Positions 1 through 5,511 of a stretch of DNA of 6,661 bases are shown here, piece after piece. The position numbers and the translations under genes were made by a program. Origin of the DNA: Crocinitomicaceae bacterium (GTDB taxonomy: Bacteria; Bacteroidota; Bacteroidia; Flavobacteriales_D; Crocinitomicaceae); assembly GCA_030830385.1 (NCBI GenBank), contig JAURNA010000332.1:1-6661 (forward strand), written 5' to 3'. Within the stretch, counting starts at the first letter, position 1; each line of letters opens with the position of its first letter. Below the pieces are notes generated by a model. That model was given only the letters and a program-made list of their open reading frames with translations. It made no database searches and was not told the origin of the DNA.

Positions 1-59
1 ACCTGAGCAACACTTCCAAAGGCAACCAGTACAAACGCTATGCCAATCGCAGCATTCAT
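1..59 (-). CDS. 5' end of an exported protein (partial, runs off left edge)
   Basis: Reading leftward from ATG at 59-57, 19 codons give MNAAIGIAFVLVAFGSVAQ, a typical short signal peptide with a hydrophobic core and an A|Q type cleavage site common in Bacteroidetes. Its ATG overlaps the TGA of the upstream beta-barrel gene (ATGA, 4 bp), which argues for translational coupling and for one transcript with it. A second ATG at 55-53 is in another frame and meets TAG after five codons, so it is not the start. The mature protein is outside the window and cannot be identified. Its position suggests another periplasmic or outer-membrane protein. Confidence 0.7.
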   Translation of the reverse strand, partial: MNAAIGIAFVLVAFGSVAQ

Positions 60-871
60 TTCGGATCTGCACTGTACGTCAGCGAGAAATTGGGCGACCA
101 GCCCAGGATTTGGTGATATGCACTACCGGCACTTATGTCGATTGTTTTCAATGCATACCCGAGTCCAAATGAAAGTTCAGGCGGTGCGGTTGCCGCTCCT
201 CCTCGCAGAAAGAAGTTATCAATGGTCTGATATTCGATTCCAAGTTTAAATCGAGGGTCGTAGTCGAGGTCTTTTTCACCTTCAGCAACTACGAGCAGCT
301 TATCGGAAAAACGATACGATGTCCCAAGCCGCATAAGTGTAGTAAAGCGATCATCGAAGGCATCGGCCAAACGAGCACGGCCAATGTTGAACACGCTGGC
401 TCCGATATCCCAATGATTCGTGATCCTGGTATAAATCCCTGCTTCTCCTGTCACAGCAGATCTGCTGCCATAGTTCTGAGACAATTGTAGCATTTGATAG
501 TTAACCTGCACCCCTGCGTAGAACTTCTCCGTCAATTGCATACTGTACCCAAGTCCACCGCGGATCGTTCGAAACTGGCGATAGCCAAACGATTGTCCTC
601 CAACAGAGATTAATCCTACCTTTAGCGGTATAGCAGCTGCGACTCCCTGGCTTTGCAATTCTTTCAGAAGAAAGCGGTTTTCATACGACGCGCCCACGGT
701 ACATTCTTCGATGGCACCCAATGCTCCCGGATTGTGGTGAAATGCCCAAACATCGCTGAGCGTGACTGATGCGTTGGCCATCGACATGGACCGTGATCCC
801 ATTGGAGACCATCCCTGCGCCCAAGTACCTGATCCGCACAGGCAAAGGCCGAAAAGTAGTAGTTGTTTCAT
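56..871 (-). CDS. PorV/PorQ-like outer-membrane beta-barrel protein
   Basis: A predicted 271-residue outer-membrane protein. Residues 1-18 form a signal peptide (MKQLLLFGLCLCGSGTWA, then Q19). The mature start has the pattern seen in PorV/PorQ-type barrels: G-SRSM-MANASVTLSD at about 25-40, then NPGAL at 47-51. The rest is alternating polar/hydrophobic strand-like sequence with glycine and aromatic residues at strand ends, finishing in FSLTYSADPK. It is shorter than PorV itself (roughly 380 residues as I recall). I see no type IX secretion C-terminal domain. The ATG follows the TAA of the upstream gene without a gap, and the stop overlaps the next gene, so the three appear to be one operon. 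Membership in the broad barrel family is likely; a role in type IX secretion is not shown by the sequence. Confidence 0.75.
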   Translation of the reverse strand: MKQLLLFGLCLCGSGTWAQGWSPMGSRSMSMANASVTLSDVWAFHHNPGALGAIEECTVGASYENRFLLKELQSQGVAAAIPLKVGLISVGGQSFGYRQFRTIRGGLGYSMQLTEKFYAGVQVNYQMLQLSQNYGSRSAVTGEAGIYTRITNHWDIGASVFNIGRARLADAFDDRFTTLMRLGTSYRFSDKLLVVAEGEKDLDYDPRFKLGIEYQTIDNFFLRGGAATAPPELSFGLGYALKTIDISAGSAYHQILGWSPNFSLTYSADPK

Positions 872-1261
872 TTATTTCAGTTCAAGTAGCCGGTCTTCTT
901 TGGAAAAAATATCATTGTTCAGATAATCTTTTTTCTCCGCAAAATACCACGAATTTCCATCATTGTATGACATTGCGATCAACGTAACCTCCCTGGCATC
1001 CATTTCAAAAAACGGATCTACAGCACTCAGCAATTGGTAGTGCACATGGATTTCCTTTCCGGAAAACTCAATGGACTTTATCGTTGCGTCTTGCAAGTAG
1101 TCACCTCCTTCATCCGCGCTCATCAGCGAGAATTTATCCTGAAAAGCAGAATCGCCCTGTTTCATATAGTGATCTACAACATTGGGATGAGTACATGCCA
1201 CAAAGGACATGATCGTTCCCTTGTTGTGTGAATCCAAATAGTCCTTCAACGCTCCGGACAA
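872..1261 (-). CDS. Body of a small lipoprotein, cut off from its signal peptide by a TAG
   Basis: A 129-codon open frame that begins at TTG immediately after an in-frame TAG (1264-1262). The product has no signal peptide of its own. It reads like a compact secreted domain: LSGALKDYLDSHNKGTIMSF near the start, a charged middle, then DGNSWYF at about 107-113 and RLLELK at the end. The opening 'growing tail plus repeated aromatic strand' style could be NTF2-like, but I do not recognise a named family. In the same frame directly upstream is a complete lipoprotein signal peptide, so the original gene probably ran from 1333. As it stands, either the gene is broken, or a TTG or internal ATG start (codon 18) makes a cytoplasmic remnant, or the TAG is a sequencing or assembly error. 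It is followed at once by the barrel gene (TAAATG). Confidence 0.6.
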   Translation of the reverse strand: MSGALKDYLDSHNKGTIMSFVACTHPNVVDHYMKQGDSAFQDKFSLMSADEGGDYLQDATIKSIEFSGKEIHVHYQLLSAVDPFFEMDAREVTLIAMSYNDGNSWYFAEKKDYLNNDIFSKEDRLLELK

Positions 1262-1333
1262 CTAAGCTTCCTGATCAGCAGACAACGAACACCCTACGAT
1301 CACAAGCGCAAAAAACCAAACGAATTTTCTCAC
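1262..1333 (-). pseudogene. Detached lipoprotein signal peptide, terminated by TAG
   Basis: From GTG at 1333-1331 the minus strand encodes MRKFVWFFALVIVGC followed by SLSADQEA and TAG. This is a classic lipoprotein signal: positive n-region (R2, K3), hydrophobic core, lipobox I-V-G-C with the lipidated cysteine at residue 15. The TAG is in frame with the 129-codon ORF that follows with no gap, so the two pieces make one ~153-codon gene interrupted by a single stop. TAG is one change away from CAG, AAG, GAG, TTG, TCG, TGG or TAY. An in-frame GTG at 1348 could add five residues but would spoil the n-region little; I prefer 1333. The upstream gene at 1420 also ends in TAG, so amber recoding in this genome is not supported. 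Confidence 0.6.
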
Positions 1334-1356
1334 CTTATGAAGGTACACATTTTATA

Positions 1357-1371
1357 GGTTGAGGCTCAACC
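1357..1371. repeat. Short perfect dyad between two minus-strand genes
   Basis: GGTTGAGGCTCAACC is a 15-base palindrome (7-base arms around one central base; as a hairpin, 6 bp with a 3-base loop). It lies 24 bp upstream of the lipoprotein GTG start and 48 bp after the preceding gene's stop. No T-run follows on the minus strand. On the plus strand a run of T begins about 10 bp later, too far for a standard terminator. An operator or a weak processing hairpin are possible; the sequence does not decide. Confidence 0.35.
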
Positions 1372-1419
1372 TGAAATCACTTTTTTGAATCCTGTAAGGG
1401 GTACGGAACGGCAACGAGC

Positions 1420-1662
1420 CTAATGAACCCGTTTTAGCAGGCTTTCGAAATCATTGGGAGAGAGCGGCTCATAATCGCCTTCTTTCTGTAGCATCTGTTG
1501 AATCCGAACGAATTCCGGATACTTGTCTACCTGAAATGAATACAGCAGAACCTTGCTGCCAAGAATTTGCAACTCGTCGAACGAGCGCTCACTTGTGATT
1601 CGATAGAACGCTTTTCCGTTGGATAGTTTTCGGTATTGCGGAAAGTCAATATCTTTGTTCAT
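1420..1662 (-). CDS. Small conserved-type hypothetical protein (80 aa)
   Basis: From ATG at 1662-1660 this gives an 80-residue soluble protein starting MNKDIDFPQYRKLSNGKAFY and ending in TAG at 1422-1420. There is no signal peptide, membrane segment or cysteine pair. The start 'FPQYRKLSNGKAFYRI' followed by a 'SFDELQILGSKVLLY' stretch resembles a small uncharacterised protein family I associate with Flavobacteriales, but I cannot name a domain and make no functional claim. An in-frame TTG at 1680 would add six residues (start, CTFVR); ATG at 1662 is the better start, though nothing like a ribosome binding site precedes either. Its start codon lies 8 bp from that of the divergent TPR gene, so its promoter must lie inside that gene. 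The element TACATTCG (1675-1668 on the minus strand) is one mismatch from TAnnTTTG but has no good -33 partner. Confidence 0.65.
   Translation of the reverse strand: MNKDIDFPQYRKLSNGKAFYRITSERSFDELQILGSKVLLYSFQVDKYPEFVRIQQMLQKEGDYEPLSPNDFESLLKRVH
1627..1657 (+). promoter_or_regulatory. Predicted Bacteroidetes-type promoter for the TPR-nth pair
   Basis: TATCTTTG at 1650-1657 matches the Bacteroidetes -7 consensus TAnnTTTG exactly. TTTT at 1627-1630 sits 19 bp upstream, three of four matches to the TTTG-type -33 box. Transcription would start near 1663-1665. The leader would be about 7 bases to ATG 1671 or about 16 to the in-frame ATG 1680. The whole element is inside the 5' coding part of the divergent 80-residue gene. 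Confidence 0.5.
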
Positions 1663-1670
1663 TCTGACGA

Positions 1671-2294
1671 ATGTACACAATGTTTGCCAACGACTTTCAT
1701 GAACAGGCTGATCGAGCGCTCAGGGACGGAGATGTGTCCAAGGCCATTGAATTGTTGAATCAGGCCATCGAGCAAACTCCCGATCACCCGGATATTTATT
1801 CGGATCGTGGTGTGGCACATCTTCACAACAAGGACAAGAACGCTTCACTGTGTGACTTCAGAAAGGCGCTTGAACTGCAGCCGGACTATGCCTTTCGATA
1901 TTCGGCATTGGGATTTGCGGAAGGTCACTTCGGTGATTTGGACAGCGCCATTGAACTCTATAAGAAAGCCATTGAAATGGATCCGGAAGACGCTGTTACC
2001 CTGAACAATCTCGGGTTACTCCAAGAGCAAAAAGGCTATCAGGAGGATGCCGTCAGGAACTTTCAACGCGCTGATAAACTCTCTGAACAGGAAGATCATT
2101 TGCTCGGGATGATCGATGAAATGGAGAATCAGAACGAGAAGGAGAATCAAAAGGAACGTGTGAGTGAGCATAAGCGCGAGGAGAATGAAGAAATTCAGAG
2201 CTCAGCGAGGAAAGAATTTAGAAAAATCTTCACATCGCGAAAGCAGTTCGCTGAATTCATTTCTTTTGTAAAAAACGGATTTCGCATTAAATGA
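1671..2294 (+). CDS. TPR-repeat protein with charged C-terminal tail
   Basis: A 207-residue protein without signal peptide, so probably cytoplasmic. Four tetratricopeptide repeats can be seen at about residues 7-40, 41-74, 75-108 and 109-142, with the usual A-G-x-A-I-x-x-Y-x-x-A-L-x-x-P pattern (clear in 'DSAIELYKKAIEMDPEDA'). TPRs form a helical scaffold for protein binding; the partner is unknown. Residues 143-190 are rich in E, K, N, Q and R and look like an extended or coiled-coil helix. The last 25 residues are basic and aromatic (RKIFTSRKQFAEFISFVKNG region). ATG 1671 is the longest start; ATG 1680 (MFANDF) is equally good and gives a leader length closer to that of the peptidase gene downstream. 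The TGA overlaps the nth ATG by 4 bp, so the two are probably co-translated. Confidence 0.85.
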   Translation: MYTMFANDFHEQADRALRDGDVSKAIELLNQAIEQTPDHPDIYSDRGVAHLHNKDKNASLCDFRKALELQPDYAFRYSALGFAEGHFGDLDSAIELYKKAIEMDPEDAVTLNNLGLLQEQKGYQEDAVRNFQRADKLSEQEDHLLGMIDEMENQNEKENQKERVSEHKREENEEIQSSARKEFRKIFTSRKQFAEFISFVKNGFRIK

Positions 2295-2935
2295 CCAGGA
2301 AAGAAAAAGCGGTATACATTGTAGAGGAGCTGGAGCGCTTGTATCCCGAGACGCCCATTCCGTTAGATCATACGGATGCATACACCTTGCTGATCGCTGT
2401 TTTGCTTTCTGCGCAATGCACTGATGCACGTGTCTATCAGATTACGCCGTTGTGGTTCAAGCGAGCGGACAATCCGTACGATATGGTCAAATTGAGCGTT
2501 GATGAGATCCGTGAAATCATTCGCCCATGCGGACTTTCTCCACGTAAATCACAAGCGATCCACACACTGTCTGAAATGATCATCGGGTTGCACAACGGTG
2601 AGGTTCCCTCTACGTTTGAAGAACTCGAAGCACTCCCGGGAGTTGGACACAAAACAGCCTCTGTGGTAATGTCTCAGGCTTTTGGATTCCCTGCATTCCC
2701 GGTGGATACGCACATTCATCGTTTATTGACACGCTGGGGAATCACCAACGGCAAAAACGTTGAACAAACCGAAAAAGACGCCAAGAAGATTTTCGACGAG
2801 TCCCTATGGAACAAACTTCATCTGCAAATCATCTTTTACGGTCGAGAGTACTCTCCTGCCCGATCACCCAAGTACAACAAGGATTTCATCACGATGAACA
2901 TCGGAACTGCCAAAGCAAAAAAAGAACTCGTTTAA
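2291..2935 (+). CDS. nth: Endonuclease III (DNA glycosylase/AP lyase), lacking the 4Fe-4S cysteines
   Basis: A 214-residue HhH-GPD glycosylase for base excision repair. It should remove oxidised pyrimidines from DNA and nick the resulting abasic site. The core is intact: SAQCTD at 40-45, the helix-hairpin-helix LPGVGHKTA at 115-123 with catalytic Lys121 (Lys120 in E. coli), and VDTHIHR at 138-144 with catalytic Asp139 (Asp138 in E. coli). The E. coli enzyme then carries a C-x6-C-x2-C-x5-C cluster loop. Here that region reads GREYSPARSPKYNKDF (about 184-199) and has no cysteine. The only cysteines in the protein are 43 and 80. The 4Fe-4S cluster is therefore absent, while the frame stays open and the fold around it looks kept. 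ATG overlaps the TPR gene's TGA; no separate promoter is needed. No terminator follows the TAA. Confidence 0.95.
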   Translation: MTRKEKAVYIVEELERLYPETPIPLDHTDAYTLLIAVLLSAQCTDARVYQITPLWFKRADNPYDMVKLSVDEIREIIRPCGLSPRKSQAIHTLSEMIIGLHNGEVPSTFEELEALPGVGHKTASVVMSQAFGFPAFPVDTHIHRLLTRWGITNGKNVEQTEKDAKKIFDESLWNKLHLQIIFYGREYSPARSPKYNKDFITMNIGTAKAKKELV

Positions 2936-2986
2936 ACCATTCACTCACCTACCTGTCAGCGTAATAGAAACCAAAAATTAAATGTC

Positions 2987-3094
2987 ATGGACAGTAAGGC
3001 GATTTCTTTGCTCTTCACTGTCATTATAATCTTTTCATTTTCGCCTGATGCACATGTTAAAGCAATACCGGCTGCCGAATGGATGGGAATCTGA
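2987..3094 (+). CDS. Possible 35-residue signal-peptide-like ORF (gene start or remnant)
   Basis: ATG at 2987 opens 35 codons: MDSKAISLLFTVIIIFSFS, then a polar stretch and TGA at 3092-3094. The layout (short start with one lysine, 15-residue hydrophobic core, polar end) is that of a signal peptide or a single-pass small membrane protein. An A-rich leader (CCAAAAATTAA) precedes it, which suits Bacteroidetes translation starts. No TAnnTTTG promoter is visible upstream. It is too short to be sure of; it could equally be the intact beginning of a decayed secreted protein whose later part lies in another frame. Confidence 0.3.
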   Translation: MDSKAISLLFTVIIIFSFSPDAHVKAIPAAEWMGI

Positions 3095-3131
3095 CATCGC
3101 ACTGTTCGCTACGGACTTGATCATGATGTGA

Positions 3132-3308
3132 TTTCCGCAGAAACAAAACGAGGGCTTTAACAAAGTGGAAGTGACAAGCAGATCGCGCACAATCGACATC
3201 AAAGGAGCGAACCGATTCACGGAAAAGAGTGCATTTTCTACAGCACCCGGAATCTTACACGAGCAAAAGCCAAGGTTCACATATTTAGACCGCAGAACGC
3301 AGCCATAA
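3132..3308 (+). pseudogene. Possible out-of-frame remnant of a small protein
   Basis: Between a TGA at 3129 and a TAA at 3306 there are 58 open codons with no ATG. The translation is hydrophilic and protein-like (for example NKVEVTSRSRTIDIKGANRF, and FTYLDRR near the end) and most codons begin with a purine, as in real genes. It is one frame away from the signal-peptide-like ORF that starts at 2987, with two stops between them. One explanation is a secreted protein of about 105 residues broken by a frameshift and stops; chance is the other. No family is recognised. Confidence 0.2.
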
Positions 3309-3368
3309 AAAGACAATGTCCTTGTGCCAGGGAGAGTAGTTTTTTTATTTTCTTCAAAAAATCTCGCC

Positions 3369-3399
3369 TTGAAATTAACCTGTGAAATCCGTAATTTCG
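3369..3399 (+). promoter_or_regulatory. Predicted promoter of the DPP III gene
   Basis: TTG at 3369-3371 and TAATTTCG at 3392-3399 are separated by exactly 20 bp. The second element is one mismatch from the Bacteroidetes -7 box TAnnTTTG. Transcription would begin near 3405, giving a leader of about 15 bases before ATG 3420. This also supports ATG 3420 over the upstream in-frame starts. Confidence 0.5.
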
Positions 3400-3419
3400 G
3401 ACGGAAAACATCATCAACT

Positions 3420-5453
3420 ATGAAACTGTATTGGCTTTTATCGCTCCTGATTCCCGGAGCTGTACTCTTATCCTGTAGTTCCTCCGGTTCCGAAGAGGAT
3501 CAAACACCCGAAACCACCCACGCGGAAATGAGTGGCGAAGAAGTCGATCGCTTCGCGGACATTGCTATTCTTCGATACGACATTAAAGGGTTTGATCAGC
3601 TTACTTTAGACCAGAAACTCCTGGTGTATTATCTGGCACAAGCAGGACTTTCCGGTCGTGACATTATTTACGATCAGAATAACTCCTGGAATCTGGAAAT
3701 CCGAACGTGTCTCGAACACATCATCCGGAACTATAAAGGCAGCAAATCAGGAAGTGACTGGGACAATTTCATGACCTACACAAAGCAGGTTTGGTTCGCG
3801 AATGGAATCCATCATCATTATGGAATGGACAAGTTCAATCCTTCTTTTTCGCAATCTGCATTTGAAAGTTGGGTAGCGGAAACCGGCGCGACAATCAGCG
3901 ATCAGGCCATTGCTGTAATGTTCGACCCTGAAGTGGCGAAGAAGCGAAAAGTGAAGGATTCAAATGTGGACATGATTGTCGCCTCTGCAAATGGCTTCTA
4001 CGGAGAGGGAGTTACGCAAAAAATGGTAGAAGATTACTACTCGAAACTGAGTGATCCCAATGATCCGAAACCCATCGAGCTGGGGTTGAATTCAACCTTG
4101 ATTCTCAAGGATGGGAAGCTCCACGAGGACGTTTGGAAGCTCAATGGCAAATACGGAAAGGCCATTGAAAAAATCATTTACTGGCTTGAAAAAGCCGTTG
4201 GAGTTGCGGAAAACGAAGACCAGGCAGCTGCATTGCGCAAGCTGATCGAATACTACAAAACTGGTGACCTTACAACCTGGGACGAATACAACGTTCTCTG
4301 GACTACCTCCACCAAGGGAGATGTAGACTGGATCAATGGATTTATTGAGGTGTACGGAGATGCACTCGGAAAACGTGCTTCGTTTGAAAGCATTGTTCAA
4401 ATCACGGATTTTGAAGCTTCTAAGCAAATGAAAGTAGTAGCCGATAACGCACAGTGGTTTGAGGACAATTCTCCATTGATTCCCGAACATAAGAAGAAAA
4501 ATGTAAAAGGCGTAAGTTACAAAGTAGTGCAGGTTGCCAGCGAATCGGGCGATGCCTCCCCTTCCACTCCAATTGGTGTGAATTTACCGAACAACAACTG
4601 GATTCGGGAAGATCATGGCTCTAAATCAGTCAGCCTTGGAAATATTATTTCAGCGTACGATGCAGCCAGTGGTCCGAGCTTGATCGACGAGTTCACCAAC
4701 GACGATGAAGAAGCCGAGTTGGCCAAAAAACATGGTTATCTCGCAGATAAATTGCACACAGCACTGCACGAAGTGGTGGGGCATGCATCCGGAACGATCA
4801 ATGATGGCGTTGGGCAGCCGTCTGAAACCTTGAAGAATTACGCAAGTACACTCGAAGAAGCACGCGCCGACCTTGTCGGATTGTACTACCTGATGGATCC
4901 AAAATTGATCGAATTGGGCTTGATGGAGTCATTGGATGTTGGGAAGGCAGCCTACGACGATTATATCCGAAACGGAATGATGGTACAGTTGCAGCGTCTG
5001 GAGCTTGGTAAAAAAATCGAGGAAGAGCACATGCAAAATCGCCAGTTGGTAGCGGCATGGGTAATCGAAAAAGGAAAAGACCAGAATGTAGTTGAACGCA
5101 CCACACGCAATGAAAAGACCTACTTCAACATCAACGATTACGATGCCCTTCGAATGCTTTTTGGTGATTTGCTTCGCGAAATTCAACGCATCAAATCAGA
5201 AGGTGATTATGCTGCTGGAAAAGCGTTGGTTGAAACCTATGGCGTAAACGTGGATCAGGCGCTTCACAGAGAAGTTCTCAATCGGGTAAAGCCTCTGGAC
5301 CTCTCACCCTACAGTGGATTCGTGAATCCAGTATTAGTTCCTGTGACCGACGGCGGGGGTAAAATCATTGATATTCGAATTGAGAATAATCAGAGCTTTG
5401 AAGAACAAATGCTCTACTATGCGAAAGAATATGGCATTCTTGAGTCACTTTAA
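3420..5453 (+). CDS. Dipeptidyl-peptidase III (M49 family), lipoprotein
   Basis: A 677-residue zinc peptidase that should release dipeptides from the N-terminus of short peptides. ATG 3420 starts a lipoprotein signal, MKLYWLLSLLIPGAVLLSC, with lipidated Cys19. The open frame extends 32 codons further upstream, but those would bury the signal and overlap the promoter. Catalytic motifs: H450-E451-V-V-G-H455, the HEXXGH of M49, and E479-E480-A-R-A-D484, with His450, His455 and Glu480 expected as zinc ligands and Glu451 as general base. The length agrees with the Bacteroides thetaiotaomicron enzyme (about 675 residues, from memory). The acidic stretch SEED shortly after Cys19 is reminiscent of Bacteroidetes surface-export tags, but it is not directly next to the cysteine, so outer-leaflet exposure is a guess. 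Homologues are sometimes labelled dihydrofolate reductase; nothing in this sequence supports that. It is flanked by its own promoter and terminator, so it is probably monocistronic. Confidence 0.93.
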   Translation: MKLYWLLSLLIPGAVLLSCSSSGSEEDQTPETTHAEMSGEEVDRFADIAILRYDIKGFDQLTLDQKLLVYYLAQAGLSGRDIIYDQNNSWNLEIRTCLEHIIRNYKGSKSGSDWDNFMTYTKQVWFANGIHHHYGMDKFNPSFSQSAFESWVAETGATISDQAIAVMFDPEVAKKRKVKDSNVDMIVASANGFYGEGVTQKMVEDYYSKLSDPNDPKPIELGLNSTLILKDGKLHEDVWKLNGKYGKAIEKIIYWLEKAVGVAENEDQAAALRKLIEYYKTGDLTTWDEYNVLWTTSTKGDVDWINGFIEVYGDALGKRASFESIVQITDFEASKQMKVVADNAQWFEDNSPLIPEHKKKNVKGVSYKVVQVASESGDASPSTPIGVNLPNNNWIREDHGSKSVSLGNIISAYDAASGPSLIDEFTNDDEEAELAKKHGYLADKLHTALHEVVGHASGTINDGVGQPSETLKNYASTLEEARADLVGLYYLMDPKLIELGLMESLDVGKAAYDDYIRNGMMVQLQRLELGKKIEEEHMQNRQLVAAWVIEKGKDQNVVERTTRNEKTYFNINDYDALRMLFGDLLREIQRIKSEGDYAAGKALVETYGVNVDQALHREVLNRVKPLDLSPYSGFVNPVLVPVTDGGGKIIDIRIENNQSFEEQMLYYAKEYGILESL

Positions 5454-5470
5454 CAGACAGCGAACTTCCG

Positions 5471-5499
5471 GGGGATTTGAATAACAAATTCCCTTTTTT
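5471..5499 (+). terminator. Intrinsic terminator after the DPP III gene
   Basis: GGGGATTTG (5471-5479) pairs with CAAATTCCC (5485-5493) over 9 bp with one G-U pair and a 5-base loop AATAA, followed at once by six T (5494-5499). It begins 17 bp after the peptidase stop. It is unusual in ending only 12 bp before the next start codon (5512), so it may also affect amn expression. Confidence 0.85.
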
Positions 5500-5511
5500 A
5501 CAGCCGTTCAT

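Larger units (their letters stand above)
2936..3419. other. 484-bp gap without a confident gene
   Basis: This stretch separates nth from the peptidase gene. It contains no rRNA- or tRNA-like sequence that I can see and no strong hairpin-plus-T terminator after nth. It holds a short ORF that looks like a signal peptide (2987-3094), an open coding-like stretch in a different frame (3132-3308), a T-rich patch (3340-3350), and the predicted promoter of the peptidase gene (3369-3399). The two ORF pieces together could be the remains of one small secreted-protein gene. Confidence 0.6.

Noticed and set aside
1262..1422. Amber (TAG) recoding as the explanation for the split lipoprotein gene
   Set aside because: TAG also ends the 80-residue gene at 1420, where read-through would add only a short unconvincing tail. 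TGA and TAA end the other genes normally.
3035..3316. 93-codon minus-strand ORF in the nth-peptidase gap
   Set aside because: The translation is rich in Cys, Phe and Ser with no family resemblance, and it is the antisense of a plus-strand stretch that looks more protein-like. No promoter or neighbour supports it.
3320..3346. Terminator-like hairpin CCTTG-TGC-CAGGG before a T-run
   Set aside because: The stem is only 5 bp with a G-U pair, and the T-run starts 7 bases after it. It also lies far from the nth stop.
3324..3419. N-terminal extension of the peptidase (32 extra codons)
   Set aside because: It would place the lipoprotein signal inside the protein and overlap the predicted promoter; ATG 3420 is a clean start.
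4092..4490. 132-codon minus-strand ORF
   Set aside because: It is a shadow of the DPP III coding sequence, with no start context and an unlikely composition.
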